Positions 15,838 to 24,947 are shown, numbered from the stretch's first letter. The stretch: DNA of 64,000 bases from Parabacteroides sp. PFB2-10 (GCF_029893085.1 NZ_JARXWI010000007.1:1-64000); one strand, 5' to 3'. Numbers and translations: made by a program. The notes: generated by a model from the letters alone, not told the origin.

Positions 15838-15879
15838 ACAAAAAAGCCCGGAAACAATCTCGCTTCCGGGCTTTTTTGT
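15838..15879. terminator. Bidirectional terminator between thioredoxin and TonB receptor
   Basis: A perfect 16-bp inverted repeat (15838-15853 with 15864-15879) has a GCCCGGAA core stem and A/T runs on both sides. It serves both the plus-strand thioredoxin gene and the convergent receptor gene. Confidence 0.9.
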
Positions 15880-15889
15880 GTCTGTCCAA

Positions 15890-17776
15890 TCAAAACGTCA
15901 CATCAATTCCTCCCAGCACCACCGCGCCCGGCATGGGGTAACCGTACATATTCTGGTAAGAGCTGTCCGTCAGATTCTCGCCATTCAGGAAAAGATTCAT
16001 CCAGGGCGTTGGTTTGTATGCGAGCTTGCAATTGAGTAAGGCGTACGATTCCATCATATCCTGCCCGTTGTTTTTACCTACAAACAAGCCATCCACATAC
16101 TGCATGCCCGGTGAGAAGGTAAACTTCTTCACTCGCCAATGCAGACCCAGATACGCCTTATGCTTCGGAGCGGCTTCCACCCGGATGTCGGAGTCGAGGA
16201 AACTATAATTACCCGACAATTTCAGGTTGGGGCGTATCTGGTAGTTTACCCCCACGTCAAATCCTCTGTTTCGGAATGCTCCGGAGTTATAACTCATCCG
16301 CTTATCCCCAACCAATCCCTGCACAATCTGGTTCTTCCCTTTAGCAAAATAGGCTGTTATCTCTATATGCAACCGGTTATTCAACAGAGATTGCATATAG
16401 GAGATATCATAATTCAGCATGGATTCCGGGCGCAGATCCGGGTTGGGCGACAAGCCCCACATATAAAGTTCCCGGATATTGGGGCTCCTGAAGCCTTTCG
16501 AGAGGGAGGCTTTCAGGGTTGCCTGGTCATTCAGTTGGTAGGAGATCCCTGCCTGGGGTACCCATTCGTTATCAAATATTTCATTGTTTTCCAAACGCAC
16601 CCCGGCGTTCAACACCAATCTATCGAACAAAGTCTGCTGAGCCACCACATAGGCGGCAAACTCATTCACCTTTTTGTCGACATGCTGCACGAGTTCGTTT
16701 CCATCGAAATCCTCATTCCATGCCTTTCCGCCCCATTGCTTGGCATCCAGTCCGATCGTGAACACATTGCCCTCCAACAGCCGGAACGATTCGTAGAGCG
16801 CCAACCCCATATTATAATCATCCGACCGAAAATAGGAGGTCTGCGGTGATTCCTCCGCCGTATGCCCGTCGTTGATTTTATGCTGCCCGCTATTGTAATA
16901 GGCCTGCAGCGAACCGCTCATCTTTTCATATACATTATTCACCGTCACCGAATAGGTGGTGCGCAATGCCTTCGCCCAGTTTTCATACATAAGCGCCTGA
17001 ACAGGCCCCGGGTTATGCACCTTGAAATCGGCCAGGACGGCGCTTCCGTTCATATGCCAGTTGTTTGAGAAGTGATAGCCCAACCGCAGATAGCCATTGT
17101 TGATATAGAACGAAGAATTATCCCTTTGCCCATCGGTCTGATCTCTGTTCAACGACAGGTAGGCATTGAATTTATTTTTTTTATAACCGGCATTGCCCAT
17201 GAATTTCCAGGTATCGTACGATCCATACATCACCCGGCCCTGCCCATGCAGGCCATCCTCTTTTGCCTTTCGTGTGATCACGTTGATCACCCCGCCCATC
17301 GCATTCGAGCCATACAATAACGAGCCCGGCCCGCGGATCACCTCTACCTTCTCGGCATCGGAGGCCACATAGACATCCGGTACATGGTGTCCAAAAACAC
17401 CGGCCCACATCGGTTGCCCATCAAACAGCATCAACACTTTATTGCCCCCTCCTACTCCATGAATACTAACGGATCCCGCCGATCCGGAGCTAATACCATA
17501 CCCTGTGACACCCCTTTCGGTGACAAACACCCCCGGTACCTGTTCCGAAAGGATGGAAAGAACTCCCGTCTCCGTACTCTCCTGCAACGTCGGGCGATCG
17601 ACCACCGAGATGCTCAAAGGAATCTGGTTTCGGGTCACCTCGGTTTTCGTCGCAGAAACCACCACCTCTTTTAAGAGGATAGAATCGTTGATCGTATACG
17701 GATCATGTGCCGACAGGTTGGTGAAACAACCCGACACGATCATTAATAGGAAGCTTATGCATAGTTGTGATTTCAT
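15890..17776 (-). CDS. TonB-dependent outer-membrane receptor (BtuB-like)
   Basis: This 628-residue protein has a signal peptide (residues 1-23), a TonB-box-like segment and plug (LLKEVVVSATKTEVTRNQIPLSISVVD; EVIRGPGSLLYGSNAMGGVINVITRK near 140-165) and a beta-barrel ending in GGIDVTF with the C-terminal aromatic. The size and the lack of a SusD partner or CarboxypepD_reg domain place it with cofactor or metal-chelate receptors such as BtuB or heme receptors rather than SusC. The mutAB enzymes in this window need B12, but that link is only suggestive. A 13-bp inverted repeat overlaps its promoter. Confidence 0.88.
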   Translation of the reverse strand: MKSQLCISFLLMIVSGCFTNLSAHDPYTINDSILLKEVVVSATKTEVTRNQIPLSISVVDRPTLQESTETGVLSILSEQVPGVFVTERGVTGYGISSGSAGSVSIHGVGGGNKVLMLFDGQPMWAGVFGHHVPDVYVASDAEKVEVIRGPGSLLYGSNAMGGVINVITRKAKEDGLHGQGRVMYGSYDTWKFMGNAGYKKNKFNAYLSLNRDQTDGQRDNSSFYINNGYLRLGYHFSNNWHMNGSAVLADFKVHNPGPVQALMYENWAKALRTTYSVTVNNVYEKMSGSLQAYYNSGQHKINDGHTAEESPQTSYFRSDDYNMGLALYESFRLLEGNVFTIGLDAKQWGGKAWNEDFDGNELVQHVDKKVNEFAAYVVAQQTLFDRLVLNAGVRLENNEIFDNEWVPQAGISYQLNDQATLKASLSKGFRSPNIRELYMWGLSPNPDLRPESMLNYDISYMQSLLNNRLHIEITAYFAKGKNQIVQGLVGDKRMSYNSGAFRNRGFDVGVNYQIRPNLKLSGNYSFLDSDIRVEAAPKHKAYLGLHWRVKKFTFSPGMQYVDGLFVGKNNGQDMMESYALLNCKLAYKPTPWMNLFLNGENLTDSSYQNMYGYPMPGAVVLGGIDVTF

Positions 17777-17814
17777 ACGCGTACTATATTATCTATTTTG
17801 ATTCATTACCGCCG

Positions 17815-17851
17815 CAAAAGTAACACAATTTACATATGTTGTGTTACTTTT
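17815..17851 (-). promoter_or_regulatory. TonB receptor promoter within an inverted repeat
   Basis: A perfect inverted repeat (17816-17828 with 17839-17851, ten-base spacer; arms AAAAGTAACACAA) contains on the minus strand a TACTTTTG -7 box, ending 38 bases before the start codon. The overlap suggests a dimeric repressor or activator site controlling the receptor. The regulator is unknown. Confidence 0.6.
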
Positions 17852-17939
17852 ATGAGATATTTTTGCAAAAATAATCGTGAAAATAGGTATGTATTCGGCA
17901 TACTACACCTCATAGAATAGTCCGAATCGAAGTCAACAT

Positions 17940-18052
17940 CCCGGGAGTTTTCTATCGTCCATGCGCCTCGACAGTACTGTCGATGCCCATGGACAGTACT
18001 GTCGAAGCGCATGGACAGAACTGTCGAGGCGCATGGACGATAGAAAACCCGG
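17940..18052. repeat. Long palindrome with three 22-bp-phased GACAGTACTGTC cores (copy A)
   Basis: Outer arms 17952-17969 and 18026-18043 are perfect complements. Between them lie three 12-bp palindromic cores at 17970-17981, 17992-18003 (both GACAGTACTGTC) and 18014-18025 (GACAGAACTGTC), spaced exactly 22 bp. The links between cores all end in CATG. The copy at 58484-58593 has the same plan. It lies between the divergent receptor gene and the gene at 18219. Confidence 0.85.
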
Positions 18053-18160
18053 TGAGGAATGACAATATCCCTCGGGGATATGATATTTGTGGACGCCTTC
18101 AAATTTCTTCCGAATAGACTTTTCTAACATATAATTAAGATTTCATAAGGAGAAATAATG

Positions 18161-18168
18161 TACTTTTG
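18161..18168 (+). promoter_or_regulatory. -7 box for the gene at 18219
   Basis: TACTTTTG (TAnnTTTG) lies 50 bases before the start codon, giving a leader of about 45 nt. No canonical TTTG lies 19 bases upstream. Confidence 0.5.
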
Positions 18169-18218
18169 TTGCGAAGACCCGAGACAATGATTTTTGTACA
18201 GTCTAAAAAATAATTGCT

Positions 18219-18866
18219 ATGGCAAATAAGGTAAGAATTGATTATCTGCTGTTGGATATTCGCGAATTAGAAAAGAAAGTGGCAGGAATGCGTGAAGCGG
18301 AAGTCTACCCTGTCTCTTTTTTTAGCCAGTCTTTCGAAATTGCCCATAAGATATTGACCGACTTGCACAACCTGGAAGCAGAGCAGCTCGAACTGCTTAG
18401 TCACCAGATGGAGATGCATCGTTTACGCATGCAATCCATCCTTAAGCCGGGGCTGCGATCCGAGGTGGTGATGCCCTCTGTTGAAGAGATAGCTGAGGAG
18501 GCGGATGAAGCGGAAGAATCTTATGACTCTCCATACGGGGAGGATGATCAGGCAGTGGAAATAAAGCCGATAGAAAATAATGAAGAGGCTTTGGAAAAAG
18601 AGCGGGCGGCTGTTTCTTTGAATGATCTATTGGGGAAAAAGAGTCTGACAGACCTGAAGAAGTCATTCAGCCTGAATGATCACTTCCGTTTCCGCCGTGA
18701 GCTTTTTGGCGGAGACGAATTGAAAATGAATCTGGCTATTGCTGATTTAAACAAACTGCAGACATACGAAGACTCCGTCCTATACCTACAGGAACATCTT
18801 ATGTGGGACATTGATGCTCCTGCTGTGGCAGAGTTTCTCTCTTTTATTGAGAAACGGTTTTTATAA
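18219..18866 (+). CDS. Conserved hypothetical protein upstream of rsmI
   Basis: This 215-residue cytoplasmic protein has a helical N-terminal part (residues 1-90), a very acidic linker (EEIAEEADEAEESYDSPYGEDD) and a C-terminal block beginning SLNDLLGKKSLTDLKKSFSLNDHFRFRRELFGGD, which looks conserved. Similar proteins with this C-terminal block occur in Bacteroidetes, from memory, without known function. It ends 32 bases before rsmI, so the two are probably co-transcribed. Confidence 0.7.
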   Translation: MANKVRIDYLLLDIRELEKKVAGMREAEVYPVSFFSQSFEIAHKILTDLHNLEAEQLELLSHQMEMHRLRMQSILKPGLRSEVVMPSVEEIAEEADEAEESYDSPYGEDDQAVEIKPIENNEEALEKERAAVSLNDLLGKKSLTDLKKSFSLNDHFRFRRELFGGDELKMNLAIADLNKLQTYEDSVLYLQEHLMWDIDAPAVAEFLSFIEKRFL

Positions 18867-18898
18867 GCGTCTGAACTATAAGTAAATTCGAAACGAAG

Positions 18899-19594
18899 GT
18901 GTCTAAATTAATCATCGTGCCTACCCCAATCGGAAACCTGGAAGATATGACTTTCCGGGCTATCCGGGTGCTTCGCGAGGCAGATCTTATCCTGGCGGAA
19001 GATACGCGTACGACGGCTTTTCTCCTGAAGCATTACGAGATTGAGAACAAAATGATGTCTCATCATAAATTCAATGAGCATAAAACGGTTGAGATGATCG
19101 CCGAGCGCATCCGCAGTGGGGAGATGGTTGCACTTGTTTCTGATGCCGGCACACCGGCTATTTCCGATCCGGGCTTTCTGTTGGTGCGGGAGTGTGTGCA
19201 ACGGGGTGTCGACGTGGAATGTTTGCCTGGCCCTACGGCTTTCGTGCCGGCGCTGGTAAATAGCGGACTACCTTGTGATGCCTTTACTTTCATCGGTTTC
19301 CTGCCGGTCAAGAAGGGACGTCAGACCCTGTTGAAGTCGCTGGCAACCGAGCCGCGTACCCTGGTGTTCTACGAATCGCCTTATCGCATTGTGAAAACAT
19401 TGACCCAACTGGCTGAAGTGATGGGCGAGGAACGAAGAGCCTCTGTCTCTCGTGAGCTGACCAAAAAGTTTGAAGAAACAGTTCGGGGAAGCCTGCAAGA
19501 ACTGATTGCTCACTTTTCCGTGAACGAACCAAGGGGAGAGTTTGTTCTTATAGTAAGCGGACACGATCCGAAGAAAGAAAAACAAGATGAATAA
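18899..19594 (+). CDS. rsmI: 16S rRNA (cytidine-1402-2'-O)-methyltransferase RsmI
   Basis: This 231-residue enzyme methylates the ribose of C1402 in the small-subunit decoding centre using SAM. Tetrapyrrole-methylase-like motifs are IIVPTPIGNLEDMTFRAIRVL at the N-terminus, LILAEDTRTT near 30, LVSDAGTPAISDPGF near 79 and CLPGPTAFVPALVNSGL near 105. The start is a GTG at 18899; no better ATG is available. It follows the gene at 18219 by 32 bases. Confidence 0.93.
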   Translation: MSKLIIVPTPIGNLEDMTFRAIRVLREADLILAEDTRTTAFLLKHYEIENKMMSHHKFNEHKTVEMIAERIRSGEMVALVSDAGTPAISDPGFLLVRECVQRGVDVECLPGPTAFVPALVNSGLPCDAFTFIGFLPVKKGRQTLLKSLATEPRTLVFYESPYRIVKTLTQLAEVMGEERRASVSRELTKKFEETVRGSLQELIAHFSVNEPRGEFVLIVSGHDPKKEKQDE

Positions 19595-19639
19595 TTAATT
19601 AAGGCGCCTGTTGCAGGGCGCAAACTAAATTGTAATCAT

Positions 19640-20515
19640 ATGAAAAAAGTTTTTGTAATTTGTTTCAGTACACTGATCTTTATGGCTTCGTGTGTTCAAA
19701 ACTCCAAGGAGTATAAACAGATGAAAGCAGAGAACGACTCGTTGAAGATCGAAAGCGCGCGTAACGCGACAGAATTGAATGAAATGCTGGCCATCCTTAA
19801 CGACGTGGAAGAAGATATTCTCTCTATTCGTGAAGCGGAAAACTACCTGACGATCCAAAGCCAGTCGGATATGGAAATGACCCAAAGCAAGCGGGAACAG
19901 ATAAAGCAAAATATGCAGATGATCACCGAAACGCTGAAGAAAAACAAACAGCAGATCAGTGAACTGGAAGAAAAATTGAAGAAAAGTAATGTTAACTCTG
20001 CCTCGCTGCGCCGTTCGATCGAACGCCTGAATGCCGAAATGGATCAGAAAACGCTTATGATCACTACGTTGCAGGAGGATCTGGCGAAAAAGAATGTGCG
20101 CATTCAGGAGCTGGATGAGATGGTAGCTGCATTAAACGAAGATGTGGAGGTATTGGCAACGACGACCGCCTTGCAGACGGAGGCTCTGAATCAGCAGGAT
20201 CGCGAACTCCATACCGCTTATTATTGCTTTGGAACATCCAAGGAACTGAAAGACCAGAATATCCTGACCGGCGGTGGACTCTTCTCGAAATCGAAAGCGC
20301 TGGAAGAAGATTTCAACCGCGATTACTTTATCTCTATCGATATCCGTGAAGTGAAACAGATTCCTCTGTTTGCTAAAAAAGCCAAATTGCGTTCCAATCA
20401 TCCGGATGGCACATGGGAATTGCGAAAAGATGAGGAGGGCAATCTGACATTTGTGATTACGAATGAAGAATTGTTCTGGAGTCTCGGCAAATATCTGGTG
20501 ATTCAGGTGAGTTGA
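19640..20515 (+). CDS. Coiled-coil lipoprotein
   Basis: This 291-residue protein has a lipoprotein signal (FVICFSTLIFMASC, Cys18) and a long coiled coil covering residues ~22-200, rich in heptads such as LEEKLKKSNVNSASLRRSIERL. A compact C-terminal domain of ~90 residues carries LFSKSKALEEDFNRDYFISIDIREV and HPDGTWELRKDE. Proteins of this plan are common in Bacteroidales envelopes; no activity is known. Its stop overlaps the next start by one base (TGATG). Confidence 0.7.
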   Translation: MKKVFVICFSTLIFMASCVQNSKEYKQMKAENDSLKIESARNATELNEMLAILNDVEEDILSIREAENYLTIQSQSDMEMTQSKREQIKQNMQMITETLKKNKQQISELEEKLKKSNVNSASLRRSIERLNAEMDQKTLMITTLQEDLAKKNVRIQELDEMVAALNEDVEVLATTTALQTEALNQQDRELHTAYYCFGTSKELKDQNILTGGGLFSKSKALEEDFNRDYFISIDIREVKQIPLFAKKAKLRSNHPDGTWELRKDEEGNLTFVITNEELFWSLGKYLVIQVS

Positions 20516-21207
20516 TGAGATACAAAAGCCTGTTCATTGATCTGGACGATACCCTTTGGGATACGTACCATAACAATAAAGGATGCCTCGAAGAGCTGTA
20601 TACCGATTACCATTGGGATCGGTATTATGCCTCCTTCGAGGCTTTCTATGCCTACTATATGCCCAATAATGAAAAGCTGTGGGCGCTTTACCGGGAACAC
20701 AAAATCGATCGGCAAACCCTGATTTTCGAACGTTTTCATTATGTGCTTCAGCCGATGGGCATCGACGACCGGGAGACAGTCCTGGCCATCAACCGGGATT
20801 TTCTGGAGCGAACCACCACCCGCACACGGCTTATTCCGGGAGCCATCGAGCTGTTGGAGTATCTCCGTCCGGCTTATCGCCTATTTATCCTGTCGAACGG
20901 ATTCCGGGAGGTGCAATTCAAGAAATTGGAAAACTCCGGCCTGGCCCCCTATATCGAGCGAATGATCCTCTCGGAAGATGCGGGGATACAGAAGCCTCAC
21001 AAGGCAATATTCGATTTTGCTTTGCGCAATACCAATTCGCGTCGGCAGGAGAGCCTGATGATCGGCGACAGTTGGGAGGCTGATATCGTAGGAGCGCATC
21101 ATGCCCGGATCGATCAGCTTTGGCTGAATCCCCAGGGACTTTCGCCTGATGAATTCCAACCTACCTTCACCGTCTCTTCCCTGAAAGAGGTGGAAGATAT
21201 CCTATGA
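20515..21207 (+). CDS. YjjG-like HAD phosphatase (pyrimidine nucleotidase type)
   Basis: This 230-residue HAD hydrolase has the nucleophile motif D9-L-D11-D-T (FIDLDDTLWDTY), motif II LFILSNGF near 124, the motif III lysine near QKPHKAIFDFAL, and motif IV MIGDSWEADIVGA. The helical cap insert at residues 15-85 fits the YjjG group, whose members hydrolyse noncanonical pyrimidine monophosphates; other substrates are possible. The ATG at 20515 overlaps the previous stop, suggesting coupled translation. Confidence 0.8.
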   Translation: MRYKSLFIDLDDTLWDTYHNNKGCLEELYTDYHWDRYYASFEAFYAYYMPNNEKLWALYREHKIDRQTLIFERFHYVLQPMGIDDRETVLAINRDFLERTTTRTRLIPGAIELLEYLRPAYRLFILSNGFREVQFKKLENSGLAPYIERMILSEDAGIQKPHKAIFDFALRNTNSRRQESLMIGDSWEADIVGAHHARIDQLWLNPQGLSPDEFQPTFTVSSLKEVEDIL

Positions 21208-21222
21208 TCTATTAAATAAATA

Positions 21223-21259
21223 ACCCCTGATGTTTCGAGGGGGATGAAACATCAAGGGT
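21223..21259 (+). terminator. Hairpin after the HAD gene
   Basis: Arms 21223-21236 and 21246-21259 pair over 14 positions with one mismatch, with a nine-base loop, 15 bases after the stop. No long U tract follows, so termination efficiency is uncertain. Confidence 0.6.
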
Positions 21260-21378
21260 ATCTGCGTTTAATAAAAGCTTAAAGGCCTTTAGATTGTGCG
21301 TGTATTTATATAGAGGGTCGGTTTTACATGGCTTTAAAACACTTACAAATGTAATAGATCCTGTCACAAAGCGTGTCC

Positions 21379-21455
21379 GTCTCATTTAATTTATGTCTGT
21401 TTCATTTAAAAACTGTTTAATAACATGTTCGTTCCATTTATTCCAATTATTTTTG
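21379..21455 (+). promoter_or_regulatory. Promoter region of the AraC-type regulator with repeated GTnnCATTTA
   Basis: A TATTTTTG -7 box lies at 21448-21455. Upstream are three copies of GTnnCATTTA, at 21379-21388, 21399-21408 and 21431-21440, spaced 20 and 32 bp. They are candidate direct-repeat sites for an AraC-type protein, possibly the product of the next gene. Confidence 0.4.
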
Positions 21456-21471
21456 TGTACCCTCAAAATGA

Positions 21472-22683
21472 ATGAACATGCATAATGCTACTCTATTTAA
21501 TGACTACTACCACGACCTTGGTGTCTATCTTTATGTCATTCCAATTATAAGCGCCTTCTGGGCCGGATTCGCCCTTTTGGCAAACAAGCAACATTCCCGA
21601 TCACAAAAATACCTGGCTGCCTACCTGATTGCTCTGGGATTCGGTATGATCTTTAGTTTCTGCTACGACCGATATACGGCAGAATATAAAACAGAGATCC
21701 TGCGGGTATTGAACCCGTTGGTTAGTATCTTTTGTTCCATGTTCGTGTTGTTTTACATGACCTCCCTGATGCAGCCCAAGATACTGACACGTAAATATAT
21801 ACTGAGCTTCCTGACGGGTGCAGCCCTGTTCTCCGCCCTGTTTGTCGTGCTGGAGGTATTCTTTGGGGATACAACGCATACGGTTAGTTGGGAAATGATT
21901 GCGGAAGAGACCACTCATCCGGCTGTCATAGTTCGCCTGCTGGCTTTGGCTGGCTTGGTATTCTTTGAATTATATATCGCGATCCGTTCTCTTACTATGT
22001 ATTTCCGGCATAAGAAATTTATCCGCGAGGCCTATTCCTATGAGGAAGATATTAATCTGAACTGGATAGGCTGGTGCATTGCTCTCTTTGCGGTCTTTGG
22101 TGTAAGCGATCTGCTTTGGATGAGCCATTCCTCTATATTGGCCAAAATCATGTTCGGCGTGCTTTGTACGATTTCTATCGCTGCTATTTTCTGGTTGGGA
22201 TTCCGCCAGGAGGAGGTGCCTACGGAAGAATGCCTCCCGGAGAATACCGCAGAAAAAGAGATTGAAGAAACAACGAAAGAGCTTCATTCGAAGGTGCAAC
22301 CGGATGAGTCTGTCTATAGGTATCCGATGGACAGGATGAAGCATGCCCTAAAGGAGTATTTCGAGCAGGAGCGGCCTTACCTGGATCCGGAGTTGAGCTT
22401 AGGGGATGTTGCCCAGGCTTTGCATACGAACAAAACCTATTTATCCCAGCTGATCAACGGGGAGTTCCAAATGAATTTCTACACGTTTGTGAATCAATAC
22501 CGCATACAACACGCCATCGACCTGATTAGAAGCCAGCAGGAGGGCAAGCCCGTCACGGCACAATTGATTACCGACTCGGGATTCAAATCGCGCAGTGTCT
22601 TTTACAAGCAGTTTCGTGAAAGTACAGGTTATTCCCCGTCTGACTATATCAAACAGCTCAAAGAGACTTCCGAATCTCAATAG
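21472..22683 (+). CDS. Membrane-anchored AraC-family regulator
   Basis: This 403-residue protein has six or seven hydrophobic helices in residues ~15-245 and a C-terminal AraC DNA-binding domain (residues ~285-395). The domain shows LSLGDVAQALHTNKTYLSQLIN as the first helix-turn-helix and ITDSGFKSRSVFYKQFRESTGYSPSDYI as the second, with the AraC signature. Such proteins probably sense a membrane or external signal and regulate transcription from the membrane. A second start at 21478 is possible. No target is evident. Confidence 0.85.
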   Translation: MNMHNATLFNDYYHDLGVYLYVIPIISAFWAGFALLANKQHSRSQKYLAAYLIALGFGMIFSFCYDRYTAEYKTEILRVLNPLVSIFCSMFVLFYMTSLMQPKILTRKYILSFLTGAALFSALFVVLEVFFGDTTHTVSWEMIAEETTHPAVIVRLLALAGLVFFELYIAIRSLTMYFRHKKFIREAYSYEEDINLNWIGWCIALFAVFGVSDLLWMSHSSILAKIMFGVLCTISIAAIFWLGFRQEEVPTEECLPENTAEKEIEETTKELHSKVQPDESVYRYPMDRMKHALKEYFEQERPYLDPELSLGDVAQALHTNKTYLSQLINGEFQMNFYTFVNQYRIQHAIDLIRSQQEGKPVTAQLITDSGFKSRSVFYKQFRESTGYSPSDYIKQLKETSESQ

Positions 22684-22699
22684 AACAATTCGTTAGGTT

Positions 22700-23794
22700 T
22701 TATTTTCGGATATCCTCAAGAAAGGCATCCATCATTTGCTTGGCAGCAATAAACGAACTGATTTCATTGTGCAACACCTGTTGTTCGGTAGAAGATAAGA
22801 TCTTTTCTACCGCCGGATTATGGTAAAACGTCTGCCGCAATGTTTCGTTGATGCTTTCGTACATCCAGTATTTGGCCTGTTCATTGCGTTTGTATTCAAA
22901 GAAACCGTTCTCTTTAGTAAATGCGATATAGGCAGCGATCATCTCCCATATCTCTTTGACGCCGAGGTTATAATAGCCCGAATAGGTAAGCACCTGCGGA
23001 GTCCAGCCCGAATCGGAGGGCGGAAACAGATGCAATGCATTGCGAAACTGGGAAGCTGCCAGTTTGGCTTTGTCGATATTGTCGCCATCGGCCTTGTTGA
23101 TCACAATGCCATCGGCCATTTCCATAATACCTCTTTTGATACCTTGTAGCTCATCTCCCGTACCCGCCAGCTGGATCAACAGGAAGAAGTCGACCATCGA
23201 ATGAACCGCTGTCTCGCTCTGTCCGACTCCGACCGTCTCAACGAAGATACTATCGAATCCGGCTGCTTCGCAAAGAATGATTGTTTCCCTTGTTTTCCGG
23301 GCCACACCACCTAAGGAACCGGCTGAAGGGGAAGGGCGGATGAAGGCGTTTTTCTGGCGCGACAGGTCTTCCATACGGGTTTTATCGCCCAGGATACTCC
23401 CTTTGGTGCGTTCGCTGCTCGGGTCGATAGCCAAGACAGCCAATTTATGTCCCTTTTCCAATAGATGCATACCGAACACATCGATCGAGGTGCTCTTGCC
23501 GGCTCCCGGAACGCCTGTAATGCCCACGCGTACCGATTGGCCTGAATGGGGGAGGCATTTTTCAATGATTTCTTGCGCTACCTGCTGGTGTTCGTGCAAT
23601 GAACTTTCCACAAGCGTAACCGCCTGGCTGAGGATACTGATGTCTCCTTTCAGGATACCTTCCACAAATTCACCGGGAGTATATTGGCGGCGCTGAACAC
23701 GTTGCTTCAGATAGGGGTTGACGGTAGGGACATCCGATATGCCCTTATTCACTTTCAGCCCCTTATATTGATCGTCATTTTCAGGGTGATCCAT
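22700..23794 (-). CDS. meaB: Methylmalonyl-CoA mutase-associated GTPase MeaB
   Basis: This 364-residue G3E-family GTPase protects and reloads methylmalonyl-CoA mutase with adenosylcobalamin. The P-loop is GVPGAGKS at 94-101, the switch region includes DPSSERTKGSILGDKTRM, and INKADGDN is the guanine-specificity motif. Its client, mutA-mutB, is encoded 25 kb away at 47323-51334 rather than next to it. It lies 10 bases upstream of the DUF1573 gene's stop, on the same strand, so the three minus-strand genes here may form one transcript. Confidence 0.93.
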   Translation of the reverse strand: MDHPENDDQYKGLKVNKGISDVPTVNPYLKQRVQRRQYTPGEFVEGILKGDISILSQAVTLVESSLHEHQQVAQEIIEKCLPHSGQSVRVGITGVPGAGKSTSIDVFGMHLLEKGHKLAVLAIDPSSERTKGSILGDKTRMEDLSRQKNAFIRPSPSAGSLGGVARKTRETIILCEAAGFDSIFVETVGVGQSETAVHSMVDFFLLIQLAGTGDELQGIKRGIMEMADGIVINKADGDNIDKAKLAASQFRNALHLFPPSDSGWTPQVLTYSGYYNLGVKEIWEMIAAYIAFTKENGFFEYKRNEQAKYWMYESINETLRQTFYHNPAVEKILSSTEQQVLHNEISSFIAAKQMMDAFLEDIRK

Positions 23795-23804
23795 ACTGTC
23801 TTAT

Positions 23805-24917
23805 CTATTTATAGGCCGTTACCTTTATCAGTCTGACCGGACCATTCGGATCATTGCACACCACATTGATCAGCGATTCCAGCTTTGTCTTTACCTCTTT
23901 CGGGCGGACAGATACTTTGAAGGTGGCCGTGGCCCCCGGTTTCAGTTCCCGTCGTCCGCCTGAAATATCCAGACGTTCATCGTCACTCGTAACACTATAA
24001 ATCTGTAACGGCGTTTTTCCTGTGTTTGTTATATCAAAAGAGATGGTTGCACGTCCGCCAATGAGCGGGATAATACTGCCCTTCGTGGGTAACTGACCAA
24101 ATTCCAATAGCGTACCGGAGAGGTGTGCTACGGGCGCCTGTGCCTTTTCGGCAGCGGTTAGTTTGTTGAAGTTATCGATGATATTGGCAGCGATCTTGAT
24201 AGAACCTACGGTCTCTTTCTGGTCGATACTAACGACTGCCACCGGCAACTCGGCCGTGATGCGCCCCATGCGTTTCACCGCCTTGGCATCCAACTGAACC
24301 GTGATCTCCCCGGTTTCACCCGGTTTCAATACCTCCGGACTGACCGAAGTGGCAAAGCAATTGGCTACTTTCCCCAGAACGACAGTCAGGGGTTGTTGCG
24401 TATCATTCAATAGGCTGATGCGTTCAACGATCGTCTCTTCCGGACGTATCGTGCTGTATAAAATAGTTTTGGAATGGAGCTTAAGCTCTCCGATCGAATA
24501 GGGATAGGTGAATACCGGCTGGAACGATTTTGGTTTTACATTTCCTTTGATCGTCAACGTATAGCTTCCTTTATTTCCATTGCTGTAGATCGAGATGGTT
24601 TTCAGAAACGGTCCCGGGCGTCCTTGCGGATCAAAGGTAATTTTCAGGTCGCCGGTTTTGCCTGCGGCAATCGGTTCTTGCGACCATTCCGGCCGGGTAC
24701 ATCCACAAGAGGCGGTCACACGCGTAATCACTAAGGGTTTCTTCCCGGTATTGCGAATCGTGAAAACATGATTCACCGGGCCGTCGGCCTCATTGATATT
24801 ACCAAAGTTAAAGGTGGTTTCCTCTACCTTTAATTGCGCATTGCTCTGGGCTTCGGCTATCGTGAAACACACGATTCCGAATACGACCAATATAATGCGT
24901 TTCAAGTGATACGTCAT
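23805..24917 (-). CDS. Exported DUF1573 protein, three Ig-like domains
   Basis: This 370-residue protein has a signal peptide (VVFGIVCFTIAEA) and repeated immunoglobulin-like domains. The first is DUF1573 with the mark VFTIRNTGKKPLVITRVTASCGCTRPEW near residue 50. Middle and C-terminal domains resemble ASPM/SPD-2/hydin-type folds. DUF1573 proteins are widespread in Bacteroidetes and have no assigned activity; the CGC motif might bind metal or form a thiol. Domain one is very close in sequence to the 123-residue protein upstream, so one probably arose by duplication. Confidence 0.78.
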   Translation of the reverse strand: MTYHLKRIILVVFGIVCFTIAEAQSNAQLKVEETTFNFGNINEADGPVNHVFTIRNTGKKPLVITRVTASCGCTRPEWSQEPIAAGKTGDLKITFDPQGRPGPFLKTISIYSNGNKGSYTLTIKGNVKPKSFQPVFTYPYSIGELKLHSKTILYSTIRPEETIVERISLLNDTQQPLTVVLGKVANCFATSVSPEVLKPGETGEITVQLDAKAVKRMGRITAELPVAVVSIDQKETVGSIKIAANIIDNFNKLTAAEKAQAPVAHLSGTLLEFGQLPTKGSIIPLIGGRATISFDITNTGKTPLQIYSVTSDDERLDISGGRRELKPGATATFKVSVRPKEVKTKLESLINVVCNDPNGPVRLIKVTAYK

Positions 24918-24947
24918 ATCTTGTGGTTTATCATCCTATCAGGGGGA

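Noticed and set aside
16139-16849. Open frame of 236 codons on the plus strand inside the TonB receptor
   Set aside because: It is antisense to a receptor gene with clear plug and barrel motifs, and its product has no domain signature.
17777-17815. Cobalamin riboswitch ahead of the BtuB-like receptor
   Set aside because: Only about 35 nt separate the -7 box from the start codon, far too short for the ~200-nt riboswitch, and no B12-box sequence was seen.
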